Below are positions 28,513-37,142 of a stretch of DNA of 64,000 bases, one piece after another; the stretch's first letter is position 1; the number at the start of each line of letters is the position of its first letter. The DNA comes from Cryptosporangium phraense. Its GTDB lineage: Bacteria; Actinomycetota; Actinomycetes; Mycobacteriales; Cryptosporangiaceae. Position numbers and translations under genes: made by a program. The notes under the pieces are model-generated. The model worked only from the letters and a program-made list of their open reading frames with translations. It did no database searches and had not been told where the DNA came from. Location: NCBI RefSeq assembly GCF_006912135.1, contig NZ_VIRS01000007.1, forward strand, positions 224,207 through 288,206, written 5' to 3'.

Positions 28513-29994
28513 ATGAGCACCCCGATCGAACCGGCAGCACCACGCACCTATGCGGTGCGCACCTTCGGCTGCCAGATGAACGTCCACGACTCCGAGCGGC
28601 TGTCCGGTCTGCTGGAGGCGTCCGGCTACGTGCCCGCCGACAAAGGCGCCGATCCCGACGTCGTCGTGCTGAACACCTGCGCGGTGCGGGAGAACGCCGA
28701 CAACAAGCTGTACGGCAACCTCGGGCACCTGGCGTCCGTGAAGCGTCACAAGAAGGGCATGCAGATCGCCGTCGGCGGCTGCCTGGCCCAGAAGGACCGC
28801 GGGACGATCGTCGAGAAGGCGCCCTGGGTCGACGTCGTGTTCGGCACGCACAACATCGGCTCGCTGCCGACGCTGCTGGAACGGGCCCGGCACAACGAGA
28901 GCGCCCAGGTCGAGATCAAGGAAGCGCTGGAGACGTTCCCGTCGGCGCTGCCCGCGCGGCGCGACTCGGCCTATGCCGGCTGGGTCTCGATCTCGGTCGG
29001 GTGCAACAACACCTGCACGTTCTGCATCGTGCCGTCGCTGCGGGGCAAGGAGACCGACCGGCCGCCGGCCGACATCCTCGAGGAGGTCCGGGCGCTGGTC
29101 GCCGAGGGCGTGCTCGAGGTGACGCTGCTCGGCCAGAACGTCAACGCCTACGGCGCCGAGCTCGGCGACCGCTCCGCGTTCGCGAACCTGCTCCGCGCCT
29201 GCGGCGAGATCGAGGGTCTCGAGCGCGTCCGGTTCACGTCCCCGCACCCGCGGGACTTCACCGACGACGTCATCGCCGCGATGGCCGAGACGCCGAACGT
29301 CTGCCACCAGCTGCACATGCCACTGCAGAGCGGTTCCGACGTCGTCCTGAAGGCGATGCGCCGTTCCTACCGCAGCGAGCGGTACCTGGGGATCCTCGAG
29401 CGCGTGCGGGCCGCGATGCCCGACGCGGCGATCACGACCGACATCATCGTCGGCTTCCCGGGCGAGACCGAGGACGACTTCCAGGCCACGCTCGACGTCG
29501 TCGCGGCCGCCCGGTTCTCGCAGGCGTTCACGTTCCAGTACTCGCAGCGTCCGGGCACCCCGGCCGCGACGATGCCCGGCCAGTTGCCCAAGGCGGTCGT
29601 CCAGGAGCGCTACGAGCGGCTGATCGCGCTCCAGGAGCAGATCTCCTGGGACGAGAACAAGGCCCAGGTCGGCCGGGAGGTCGAGCTGCTGGTCGCAACC
29701 GGCGAGGGCCGGAAGGACTCCGGCACCGGCCGGATGTCGGGCCGGGCCCGCGACGGCCGCCTGGTGCACTTCGCCGGCGACGCCGGCGTCATCCGCCCCG
29801 GTGACGTCGTCACGACGACGATCACCTACGCCGCACCCCACCACCTCATCGCCGAGGGCCCGATCCACGCCCACCGTCGCACGCGCGCCGGCGACAACGT
29901 CGAGGCCGGCCGCCGGCCGAAGACCAGCGGCGTCGGCCTCGGCATGCCGACGGTCGGCGCGCCGCCTCCGGCGCCCGCCCCGGTCTGCGGATAA
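28513..29994 (+). CDS. miaB: tRNA-2-methylthio-N6-dimethylallyladenosine synthase MiaB
   Basis: A 493-residue radical SAM methylthiotransferase. The N-terminal auxiliary-cluster cysteines are in FGCQMN (C20), LNTCAVREN and GGCLAQ; the radical SAM cluster is C164, C168 and C171 (CNNTCTFC). A TRAM domain occupies about residues 390-455, with a ~45-residue Pro-rich tail. It adds a methylthio group to i6A37 of tRNAs, the product of MiaA encoded 7 kb away. TAGGCT at 28497-28502 is a possible -10, which would give a transcript start only about four bases before the ATG; no ribosome site is visible, so a near-leaderless mRNA is likely. Confidence 0.97.
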   Translation: MSTPIEPAAPRTYAVRTFGCQMNVHDSERLSGLLEASGYVPADKGADPDVVVLNTCAVRENADNKLYGNLGHLASVKRHKKGMQIAVGGCLAQKDRGTIVEKAPWVDVVFGTHNIGSLPTLLERARHNESAQVEIKEALETFPSALPARRDSAYAGWVSISVGCNNTCTFCIVPSLRGKETDRPPADILEEVRALVAEGVLEVTLLGQNVNAYGAELGDRSAFANLLRACGEIEGLERVRFTSPHPRDFTDDVIAAMAETPNVCHQLHMPLQSGSDVVLKAMRRSYRSERYLGILERVRAAMPDAAITTDIIVGFPGETEDDFQATLDVVAAARFSQAFTFQYSQRPGTPAATMPGQLPKAVVQERYERLIALQEQISWDENKAQVGREVELLVATGEGRKDSGTGRMSGRARDGRLVHFAGDAGVIRPGDVVTTTITYAAPHHLIAEGPIHAHRRTRAGDNVEAGRRPKTSGVGLGMPTVGAPPPAPAPVCG

Positions 29995-29997
29995 CCG

Positions 29998-30708
29998 ATG
30001 CGCGTCCTTCTGGTCGAGGACGACGACCGGGTGGCCGGCGCGCTGTCGGTCAACCTCACCCGCCAACACATGGACGTCGACCGGGTGGGCAGCGCGCAGC
30101 GGGCGCTCGAACGGTTACGCACCGGTGCCACCCACGACGTCGTCCTGCTCGACCTGGGGTTGCCCGACCTCGACGGGCTGGCGCTGTGCAAGCGGATCCG
30201 CGAGCTCTGCGACGTGCCGGTGATCATGGTGACCGCCCGCACCGACATGGCCACCCGGCTGCACGGCCTGCACGTCGGCGCCGACGACTACGTCACGAAG
30301 CCGTTCGACCCGCGTGAGCTGGTCGCCCGGATCCACGCGGTCACCCGCCGGGCCAACCGCGCGGTTCCCCCGGAGATCCCGCTGGAGGAGGCTCCGGCGT
30401 CCCCGGCGCCCGCGGTCGCGATCGCCGGCCCGGGTGGCGTCCGGATCGACGTCGAACGGTGGGAGGTGACCGTCGACGGGGAACCGGTCGCGCTGACGCG
30501 CAAGGAGTTCAACCTGCTGGCGATGCTGGCGCGGCAGCCCGGGATCGTCTTCACCCGGTCGCGGATCCTGGCCGAGGTGTGGGATTCGGCCTGGGTCGGC
30601 AACCAGCGGACGCTCGAGGTGCACGTGGCCGCGGTCCGGGCGAAGCTCGGCGTGGCCGGGGTGATCGAGACCGTCCGCGGCGTCGGCTACCGCTTCCCGG
30701 CCGGATGA
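29998..30708 (+). CDS. OmpR/PhoB-family response regulator
   Basis: A 236-residue regulator with acidic pocket E7-D10, phospho-acceptor D52 (VLLDLGLPDLDG), the Lys of VTKPFDPREL and a C-terminal winged helix (ALTRKEFNLLAMLARQPG, LEVHVAAVRAKLG, GVGYRFPAG). The ATG is three bases after the miaB stop. A kinase gene starts four bases downstream, forming a coupled pair. Confidence 0.93.
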   Translation: MRVLLVEDDDRVAGALSVNLTRQHMDVDRVGSAQRALERLRTGATHDVVLLDLGLPDLDGLALCKRIRELCDVPVIMVTARTDMATRLHGLHVGADDYVTKPFDPRELVARIHAVTRRANRAVPPEIPLEEAPASPAPAVAIAGPGGVRIDVERWEVTVDGEPVALTRKEFNLLAMLARQPGIVFTRSRILAEVWDSAWVGNQRTLEVHVAAVRAKLGVAGVIETVRGVGYRFPAG

Positions 30709-30712
30709 CGCC

Positions 30713-32188
30713 GTGCGCGCCCGGCTGTTCGCCCTGCTCCTGACGCTGATCGCGCTGGTCGTCGTGTCGTTGCTGACGCCGCTGGCGATGAACTACGCGA
30801 TCAACGCGCAGCGCCAGGTCTTCATCGACCGGCTGCAGGACACGAACCGGTTCGCGCTGCTGCTGCGCGACGGGGCCGGGAGCTCGGAGCTCACCGGCCT
30901 GCGCGACGAGATCGACCGCTACTACGACGTCTACGGCATCCCGACCGTCGTGCTCGACGCGCACCGCCAGGTGCTGGTCAGCTCGGCGACCGTGGACATC
31001 GACGACTCGACGGTGAGCGACCGGATCGACACCGCGCTCTCCGGCCGCAGCACCGAGGAGATGGCGATCTGGCCCTGGCAAGACCGCCCGCTGGTCGTCG
31101 CGGTGCCGTTCCTGGCCGGGGAGGGCGCCGGCGTCGCCGGGGTGGTCGTCACCGTGTCGCCGACCGACGGGCTGCGCACCCGGGTCGGCACGGTCTGGCT
31201 GGTGCTGGCCGCGCTCAGCCTGGGCGCGATCGCGCTGTTCGTCGCCGTCGCCGACGCGCTCGCGACCTGGATCCTGCGCCCGGTGAAGAACCTCGACGCG
31301 GCCGCGCACGCGATCACGTCCGGCGATCTGACGTCCCGGGCCCCGGACGCCGCCGGGCCACCCGAGCTGAGACGCCTGGCCCGCTCGTTCAACGAGATGG
31401 CCGCGACCGTCAGCGGGGCGCTCGACCAGCAGCGCGCGTTCGTCGCCGAGGCGTCCCACCAGATGCGCAACCCGCTGACCGCGCTGCTGCTGCGGGTCGG
31501 CAACCTGGCCGACGCGGTGGCCGACGAGCACGCCGGCGACCTGCCCGACCAGGCCAAGGCCGAGTACGACGAGGCCGTGCGGGAGGGGCAGCGGCTCCAG
31601 CGCGTCCTGGAGGAGCTGCTGGCCCTGGCCCGGGCCGAGCGGCACCTGGGCGCGGTCCGCCGGGTCGACGTCGGCAAGGTGCTCGACGAGCGGCTGTCGG
31701 CCTGGCGGGTCCGGGCCGACCTGCGCGGGCAGCTGCTGGTGCGGTCCGGGGTGGCGTCGGCCGAGGCCGTGGTCGACCCGGAGTCGCTCGGCCGGGTGCT
31801 CGACGAGCTGCTCGACAACGCCAGCCGCTACGCGGGCGACGACGGTGTGATCGTGGCCGCGGTCCGGGCCGGAACCGGTTCGCCGGGATTCGTCCGCCTG
31901 ACGATCTCCGACGACGGCGACGGGCTGCCGATGACCGAGCTCGACAAGGTCGCCGGCCGGTTCTGGCGCAGCCCGTCGCACGCGAACGTGCCCGGCACCG
32001 GGCTCGGGCTCTCGATCGTCACGTCGCTCCTGCAGACGTTCGGCGCGCGGCTGGAGGTCACGACCGGGCCGCAGGGCGGGCTGGCCGTCACCTGCGTGCT
32101 GCCGGCTCCGGCGGCCGCGCCCGCATCCCCGCCCGAGGAACCGCAGGCGGCGAAGGACGCCGAGCCTCAGGGCTTGATCGAACGGTAG
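30713..32188 (+). CDS. Sensor histidine kinase with extracellular domain
   Basis: A 491-residue kinase. Transmembrane helices at about residues 5-27 and 160-185 flank a ~130-residue extracellular sensor. HAMP follows, then the HisKA box EASHQMRNPLTAL (H249), N box (LLDNASRYAG), G1 (DDGDGLP) and G2 (GTGLGLSIV). A Pro/Ala-rich tail of about 35 residues ends the protein. The GTG start is four bases after the regulator stop. Its 3' end overlaps by 22 bp a convergent gene for a TAXI binding protein, a possible extracytoplasmic ligand-sensing partner. Confidence 0.92.
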   Translation: MRARLFALLLTLIALVVVSLLTPLAMNYAINAQRQVFIDRLQDTNRFALLLRDGAGSSELTGLRDEIDRYYDVYGIPTVVLDAHRQVLVSSATVDIDDSTVSDRIDTALSGRSTEEMAIWPWQDRPLVVAVPFLAGEGAGVAGVVVTVSPTDGLRTRVGTVWLVLAALSLGAIALFVAVADALATWILRPVKNLDAAAHAITSGDLTSRAPDAAGPPELRRLARSFNEMAATVSGALDQQRAFVAEASHQMRNPLTALLLRVGNLADAVADEHAGDLPDQAKAEYDEAVREGQRLQRVLEELLALARAERHLGAVRRVDVGKVLDERLSAWRVRADLRGQLLVRSGVASAEAVVDPESLGRVLDELLDNASRYAGDDGVIVAAVRAGTGSPGFVRLTISDDGDGLPMTELDKVAGRFWRSPSHANVPGTGLGLSIVTSLLQTFGARLEVTTGPQGGLAVTCVLPAPAAAPASPPEEPQAAKDAEPQGLIER

Positions 32189-33165
32189 TAGCGCTCCGCC
32201 CCGGGGTGCAGCGGGATCGACGCGGTGCTGATCGCGGTGCGCACGTCGAGCACCCGGCTGCTCGGCACCACCTCGGCGATCCGGGTCCGGTGCGTGAACA
32301 GCGCTTCGGTCAGCCGGAAGACCAGGTCGGCGCTGAGCGTCGTGCTGGCCAGCAGGTAGCTCGGCACGGCCGCGGTGCGGGTGTCGGGGACGTTCGTGTA
32401 GGTGCCTTGGGGCACGGTCGCCGACTGGTAGAACGAGCCGTACTGGCGGTGCAGCGTGTCGACGTATCGGTCGAGCGGCAGCAGCCGGATCGGCACGGTG
32501 CTGGCCAGCTCCGCGACCGCGGTCGTCGGGAGCCCGCCGACCCAGAAGAACGCGTCCAGGTCGCCGTCGGCGAGCAGGTCCGCCGACTGGCTGACGCCGT
32601 ACCCGCGCCGCTGGATGTCGGTCTCGTCGTTCATGTTCGCGGCGGCCAGCAGGCGCTTCGCGGTGATCTCGACCGACGAACCCTCCGACCCGACCGACAC
32701 GCGTTTGCCGCGCAGGTCGGACAGCGACCGGATCGACGAGTCGCTGCGTACGACGAGCTGGACGTACTCGTCGTATACCCGGGCGATCGCGCGGATCCGC
32801 CCGGGCGCGCCGGCCTGCTGCTCGAGCGCGGGCACCCGGAACGCGGTGTCGGCCGAGATGAACGCGAGATCCACCCGGCCGTTGGCCATCCGGGACAGGT
32901 TGTCGACCGACCCGCCGCTGTTCTCGACCTCCACCTGCAGCCCGGGCAGGTCGTCCTCGAGAACGTCCCGCAGGGCCAGGCCGTACGCCTCGTACACGCC
33001 CCCCTTGCCGCCGGTGCTGATCCGGACGCCGCCGGCGGGGTACGCGACCGAGTCGCACACCGGCGCACGGCAGCCCCGCAGGGCGACCAGCCCGACCGCG
33101 GCGATGGCCAGCGCCACCACGGTGACCAGCAGGACCCAGCGCCGCCGCCGGGTCAGCACCGGCAC
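32167..33165 (-). CDS. TAXI-family TRAP-type solute-binding protein, membrane-anchored
   Basis: A 332-residue protein. A basic N-terminus and one hydrophobic helix (~residues 10-29) act as anchor or uncleaved signal. The TAXI fold follows, with the diagnostic RISTGGKGGVYEAYGLALRD start, VEVENSGGSVDNLSRMANG, DLAFISADTAF and GYGVSQSADLLADGDLDAFF. TAXI proteins bind dicarboxylates or glutamate and usually serve TRAP transporters, but no TRAP membrane subunit is in this window. The GTG start is three bases after the DUF349 stop, so it is co-translated with that gene. A role as ligand-binding partner of the convergent kinase is inference. Confidence 0.88.
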   Translation of the reverse strand: MPVLTRRRRWVLLVTVVALAIAAVGLVALRGCRAPVCDSVAYPAGGVRISTGGKGGVYEAYGLALRDVLEDDLPGLQVEVENSGGSVDNLSRMANGRVDLAFISADTAFRVPALEQQAGAPGRIRAIARVYDEYVQLVVRSDSSIRSLSDLRGKRVSVGSEGSSVEITAKRLLAAANMNDETDIQRRGYGVSQSADLLADGDLDAFFWVGGLPTTAVAELASTVPIRLLPLDRYVDTLHRQYGSFYQSATVPQGTYTNVPDTRTAAVPSYLLASTTLSADLVFRLTEALFTHRTRIAEVVPSSRVLDVRTAISTASIPLHPGAERYYRSIKP

Positions 33166-33168
33166 GGC

Positions 33169-35067
33169 CTACCCGGCTTGCTCGGCGAGGTTGAGGAACT
33201 GGCGCTTGGACTCCAGGGCCTTCTCGGCCTCGGCGATCCGGCGCTGGTCACCCTGGGTGCGCGCGCGTTCGAGCTGCTTCTCGGCCTTGGCGACCTGCTC
33301 ACGCATCTGGGCGAGCAGCGGGTTGCTCTCGACGCTGCCCCGGCGCCACTCGGCGTCGGCGGCGATGCGGACCCGCTCCTCGACCGCGCGCAGCCGCCGG
33401 TCGAGCTGGGCCACGGCCTCGCGCGGCACCCGGCCGATGTCGTCCCAGCGCGACTGGACGTCACGCATCGCGGCCTGGGCACCCTTGAGGTCGGCGTCGG
33501 GGTCGATGCGCTCGGCCTCGGCCAGCAGCGCTTCCTTCGCCGTCTGGTTGCCCTTGAGCTCAGCGTCGCGCTCGGAGAACGTCGCCGAGCGGTGCGCGAA
33601 GAACGTGTCCTGGGCGGCCCGGAACCGCTTCCAGAGCTGCTCCTCGGCATCCCGGGGAGCGCGGCCGGCCGCCTTCCAGTCCGACATCAGCTGCTTGAGC
33701 CGGTTCGCCGTGGCCTGCCAGTCGGTCGACTCGGCCAGCGACTCGGCCTCGGTGACCAGCTCCTCCTTGACGCTCTGGACCTGCTTGCGCTGGGCGTCCA
33801 GACCGGCGAAGTGCGAGCCGCGGCGGCGGCTGAACCCGTCGCGGGCGGCGGCGTAGCGGCGCCACAGCTCGGTGTCGGTCTTGCGGTCGACGCCGCGAAT
33901 CGTCTTCCACTCGGTGAGGATGTCGCGCAGCCGGTCGCCGGCGACCTTCCACTGGGTGGAGTTGTTCGCGATGTCCTCGGCCTCGGCGACCAGCGTCTGC
34001 TTGCGGGCGGTGGCCTCCTCGCGGGCCCGCGCCTTGGCGACCTTCTGCTCGTCGGCCTTCGCCGCCGACGCCTCGATCAGCGTGCTCAGGCGGGTGGCCA
34101 GCGCGTCGAGGTCGCCGATGACGGCGGCGGACGCCAGCGATTCGCTCAGGCGGGCGGCCGAGGACTTGGTGTGCGACGCGTCGCTCATGCCGCCGGAGAG
34201 GCGGGCTTCAAGAAGCTCGACCTCGGTGACCAGGTCGTCGTAGCGGCGCTGGTAGTGCTGGATGCCCTCGTCCGGGGTGCCGGCCTGCCACGAGCCGACG
34301 GCTCGGGCGCCGCCGGACGCGCGGACGTAGACCGTGCCCTCGGCGTCGATCCAGCCGAATTCGACGGTGGTGGCGCCTTCGCCCGGTTCGATCTGCTCGA
34401 GCACCGGCGCCGGGCCGCTCCCGGCCGCGGCCGGGGTCTCCGCGGCCGGGGCTCCCGCTGACGGGGTTCCCGCTGACGGGGCTTCCGCTGACGGCGGGGC
34501 CGGAGTGGGCGCCGGGGGCGGGGTGGGGACCGCGGTGGGCGGGATCGGGACCGGATGCGCGACGGCGGCGACCTGGGCCGGCGACGGCACCGCAGCCGGC
34601 GGCGCGGGCACCGGGGTCGCTTCCGCGGCGGCCGGAGTCGCCTCGGCGGCGGCCAGCGTCTCGTCGGCCGCGGCCGCGGTCGCATCCGTCGCGGCCGGCG
34701 TCACCTCGGAAGCGGTCGGGGGTTCGTCCGCTGCGGTCGGAGCCTCCGCGGCGGCTGCGGCCGGAGCCTCGTCCGCGGGCGCGGCGGGCCGGGTTTCGGC
34801 CGCGGGGTGCGGGGTCGGGGACTCCTCGGCGGCCGGGGCCGCGGTGGCCTGGGGGGCGAGCACGGGCACCGGGGTCTCGTCCGCGGCCGGGGCGACCGCC
34901 GACGGAGCGTCTGCGGCCGGGGCGTCTGCGGCCGGGGCCGGGGTGGCGGCGGGGGCCGCGTCCGTGGTGGGAGCCGAGGCGGCGGCCGCGCCCTCGGGAG
35001 GAGCCGACTCCCCAGGCGTCGCCACGGGCGGTGTCGCCGCGGTGCTGTCGCTGCCGGAAGTGTCCAT
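33169..35067 (-). CDS. DUF349 domain protein with Pro/Ala-rich N-terminus
   Basis: A 632-residue protein. Residues 1 to ~235 are an Ala/Pro/Thr/Glu low-complexity stretch. From there a short beta region (VEFGWIDAEGTVYVRASGG) leads to a long helical, coiled-coil domain with repeated DUF349 units (TQWKVAGDRLRDILTEWKTI, TDWQATANRLKQLMSDWKAA, SRWDDIGRVPREAVAQLDRR). The family is found near miaB/miaA in actinobacteria (Rv2731 region); its function is unknown. I chose the ATG at 35067 because GAGGA lies upstream at proper spacing; GTG/ATG starts 6-42 bases earlier are possible. Confidence 0.9.
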   Translation of the reverse strand: MDTSGSDSTAATPPVATPGESAPPEGAAAASAPTTDAAPAATPAPAADAPAADAPSAVAPAADETPVPVLAPQATAAPAAEESPTPHPAAETRPAAPADEAPAAAAAEAPTAADEPPTASEVTPAATDATAAAADETLAAAEATPAAAEATPVPAPPAAVPSPAQVAAVAHPVPIPPTAVPTPPPAPTPAPPSAEAPSAGTPSAGAPAAETPAAAGSGPAPVLEQIEPGEGATTVEFGWIDAEGTVYVRASGGARAVGSWQAGTPDEGIQHYQRRYDDLVTEVELLEARLSGGMSDASHTKSSAARLSESLASAAVIGDLDALATRLSTLIEASAAKADEQKVAKARAREEATARKQTLVAEAEDIANNSTQWKVAGDRLRDILTEWKTIRGVDRKTDTELWRRYAAARDGFSRRRGSHFAGLDAQRKQVQSVKEELVTEAESLAESTDWQATANRLKQLMSDWKAAGRAPRDAEEQLWKRFRAAQDTFFAHRSATFSERDAELKGNQTAKEALLAEAERIDPDADLKGAQAAMRDVQSRWDDIGRVPREAVAQLDRRLRAVEERVRIAADAEWRRGSVESNPLLAQMREQVAKAEKQLERARTQGDQRRIAEAEKALESKRQFLNLAEQAG

Positions 35068-35357
35068 GACCATCCTCGTTCCCGTTCCGGTGGCGGGTAT
35101 ATTCACCACCGCATCTGCTGCGCCACCCTAGTGATCCGGTCGGTGCCGTCGGTATACGGCCACGATCCGGCCCCCAGGGCTGCCTGACGAGCATTGTCAC
35201 AGGTTCTGGCGAACTACTTCGCACCGATGCAGGCATCCGTTGCCTAATTGCGCGTCCACCCGCGTGCGAACTGCGCATTTCACGTTGTGTCGGGTTCCTG
35301 CCTCACGCCCGTCCGGCGGGCCCGCGTCCCCCGATTGCCGACGGTTACCCTTCCGGA

Positions 35358-36119
35358 GTGTTGCTCGCCGCCGCGGTCTGCCCGCACCCTCCGCTCCTCG
35401 TTCCCGCCCTCACCGGCGCCCAGGACGGTCCGCCGACCGGTCCGGCGGCCGAGGCCGCCACGGCCGCGGCCGACCTGCGAGCGACCTGCCTGGCCGCGGT
35501 CCGCGACCTCCTCGCCACCGCCGGTCCCGATGCCGACGTCGTGGTGGTCGGCACCGGTCCGACGCCGGGCAGCGCGGCCCCGGACGCAGTCGGCTCGCTG
35601 TCCGGGTACGGCGCCGACGTGACGCTCGGGCTGGCCCGGGTGACCGACGTGCCCCCGACCGGCCTGCCTTCCCTCCCGCTCTCGATCACGATCGGGCTCT
35701 GGCTCCTGCGCGAGGCGGGGTACGACGGGCCGGCCCGGGCCCGGGTCGTGACCCAGCACGCGACCCCGGCCGAGTGCGCCGACCTGGGCGCCCGCCTGGC
35801 CGCGTTCCCGGCCCTGACCGTGCTGCTGGTCATGGGCGACGGTTCGGCCCGCCGGGACGAGAAGGCCCCCGGCGCCCTCGACGAGCGGGCGCTGCCGTTC
35901 GACACCGCGGCGGCCGAGGCGCTGGCCGACGCCGACACGGCCGCGCTGGCCGCGCTCGACCCGGACCTGGCCCACGACCTGCTGGCCACCGGCCGGGCGC
36001 CCTGGCAGATCCTGGCCGGCGCGGTCGAGGCCGACGGCCGCCCCTGGAAGTCCGAACTCCGCTCGTCCGACGCCCCTTACGGCGTCGGCTACCTGGTGGC
36101 GGTCTGGACGCCGGCGTGA
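35358..36119 (+). CDS. Class III extradiol dioxygenase-like protein (Rv2728c family)
   Basis: A 253-residue protein of the LigB-like fold. The start, after the GTG, reads LLAAAVCPHPPLLVPALTG, with the conserved PHPP motif; ADVVVVGTGPTP, LSITIGLWLL, VLLVMGDGSARR and SSDAPYGVGYLVAVW complete the family pattern. Such genes stand next to miaA in actinobacteria, but no reaction is known. Its stop overlaps the miaA GTG (GTGA), indicating one operon with miaA, dapF and the phosphatase gene. Confidence 0.85.
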   Translation: MLLAAAVCPHPPLLVPALTGAQDGPPTGPAAEAATAAADLRATCLAAVRDLLATAGPDADVVVVGTGPTPGSAAPDAVGSLSGYGADVTLGLARVTDVPPTGLPSLPLSITIGLWLLREAGYDGPARARVVTQHATPAECADLGARLAAFPALTVLLVMGDGSARRDEKAPGALDERALPFDTAAAEALADADTAALAALDPDLAHDLLATGRAPWQILAGAVEADGRPWKSELRSSDAPYGVGYLVAVWTPA

Positions 36120-37138
36120 CCCCACCGGGGAGCGGACCGGCCGCGTCCGGCAGGGTGGCCGAGCCGGGTCGGCCGTCCGGGGCGGACGGGCCGCCGGTCG
36201 TTGCCGTGGTCGGACCCACCGCGACCGGGAAATCGGGGCTGGGCGTCGCGCTCGCGCACGCGCTCGGCGGCGAGGTGATCAACGCCGACTCGATGCAGCT
36301 CTACCGCGGCATGGACATCGGCACCGCCAAGCTGACGCTCGCCGAGCGCGACGGCGTCCCGCACCACCTGCTCGACCTCTGGCCGGTCACCGAGACCGCG
36401 TCGGTCGTGGAGTACCGGCGCCTGGCTCGCGCGCTGATCGACGACCTCCGCGCCGCCGGACGGGTGCCGATCCTGGTCGGCGGCTCCGGCCTCTACGTGG
36501 ACGCGGTGCTCGACCGGTTCGAGTTCCCCGGCACGGATCCGGACGTCCGGGCCGCGCTGGAGGCCGAGCTGGCCGCGGACGGCCCGGAGCCGCTGTACGC
36601 GCGGCTGGCCGCGGCCGACCCAGCGGCCGCGGCCGCGATCCTGCCCAGCAACGGCCGCCGGATCGTCCGCGCGCTCGAGGTGATCTCGCTGACCGGCTCG
36701 TTCACCGCCGAGCTGCCCCGGGACCCGGAGCCGTTCTACCCGGCGGTCCGGATCGGCCTCGACCGCCCGGTCGAGCAGCTGGACGCCCGGGTCGAGCTGC
36801 GGGTCGACGTGATGTGGGCGGCCGGGCTGGTCGACGAGGTGCGCGCGCTGGAGGCCGAGGGGCTGCGCGAGGGCCGGACGGCGTCCCGGGCGCTCGGCTA
36901 CGCCCAGGTGCTCCGGATGTTGGCCGGCGAGCTGGATGAAAGCGGAGCAATCACGGCGACTCAGGCCGCCACCCGGCGATTCGTGCGTCGCCAGCGCTCC
37001 TGGTTCGGACGTGATGCCCGGGTACGGTGGTTGGACGCAAGCGACGAAACACGGCTAACGGACGAAGCGCTCGCCGTGCTGCAACAGGAGTCACCTTCAC
37101 TCACTCCAGAACCGCGGGACAGCCCTCGTAGGATCTAG
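36116..37138 (+). CDS. miaA: tRNA dimethylallyltransferase MiaA
   Basis: A 340-residue enzyme that adds a dimethylallyl group to A37 of tRNAs reading UNN codons. The P-loop is VVGPTATGKSGLGVALA, followed by INADSMQLYRGMDIGTAK (catalytic Asp) and ILVGGSGLYVDAVLD. TASRALGYAQV and FVRRQRSWFGRDARVRWL complete the signature. The first ~25 residues are a Gly/Pro-rich leader. The GTG overlaps the preceding stop, and dapF begins four bases after its stop. Confidence 0.96.
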   Translation: MTPPGSGPAASGRVAEPGRPSGADGPPVVAVVGPTATGKSGLGVALAHALGGEVINADSMQLYRGMDIGTAKLTLAERDGVPHHLLDLWPVTETASVVEYRRLARALIDDLRAAGRVPILVGGSGLYVDAVLDRFEFPGTDPDVRAALEAELAADGPEPLYARLAAADPAAAAAILPSNGRRIVRALEVISLTGSFTAELPRDPEPFYPAVRIGLDRPVEQLDARVELRVDVMWAAGLVDEVRALEAEGLREGRTASRALGYAQVLRMLAGELDESGAITATQAATRRFVRRQRSWFGRDARVRWLDASDETRLTDEALAVLQQESPSLTPEPRDSPRRI

Positions 37139-37142
37139 AGGT

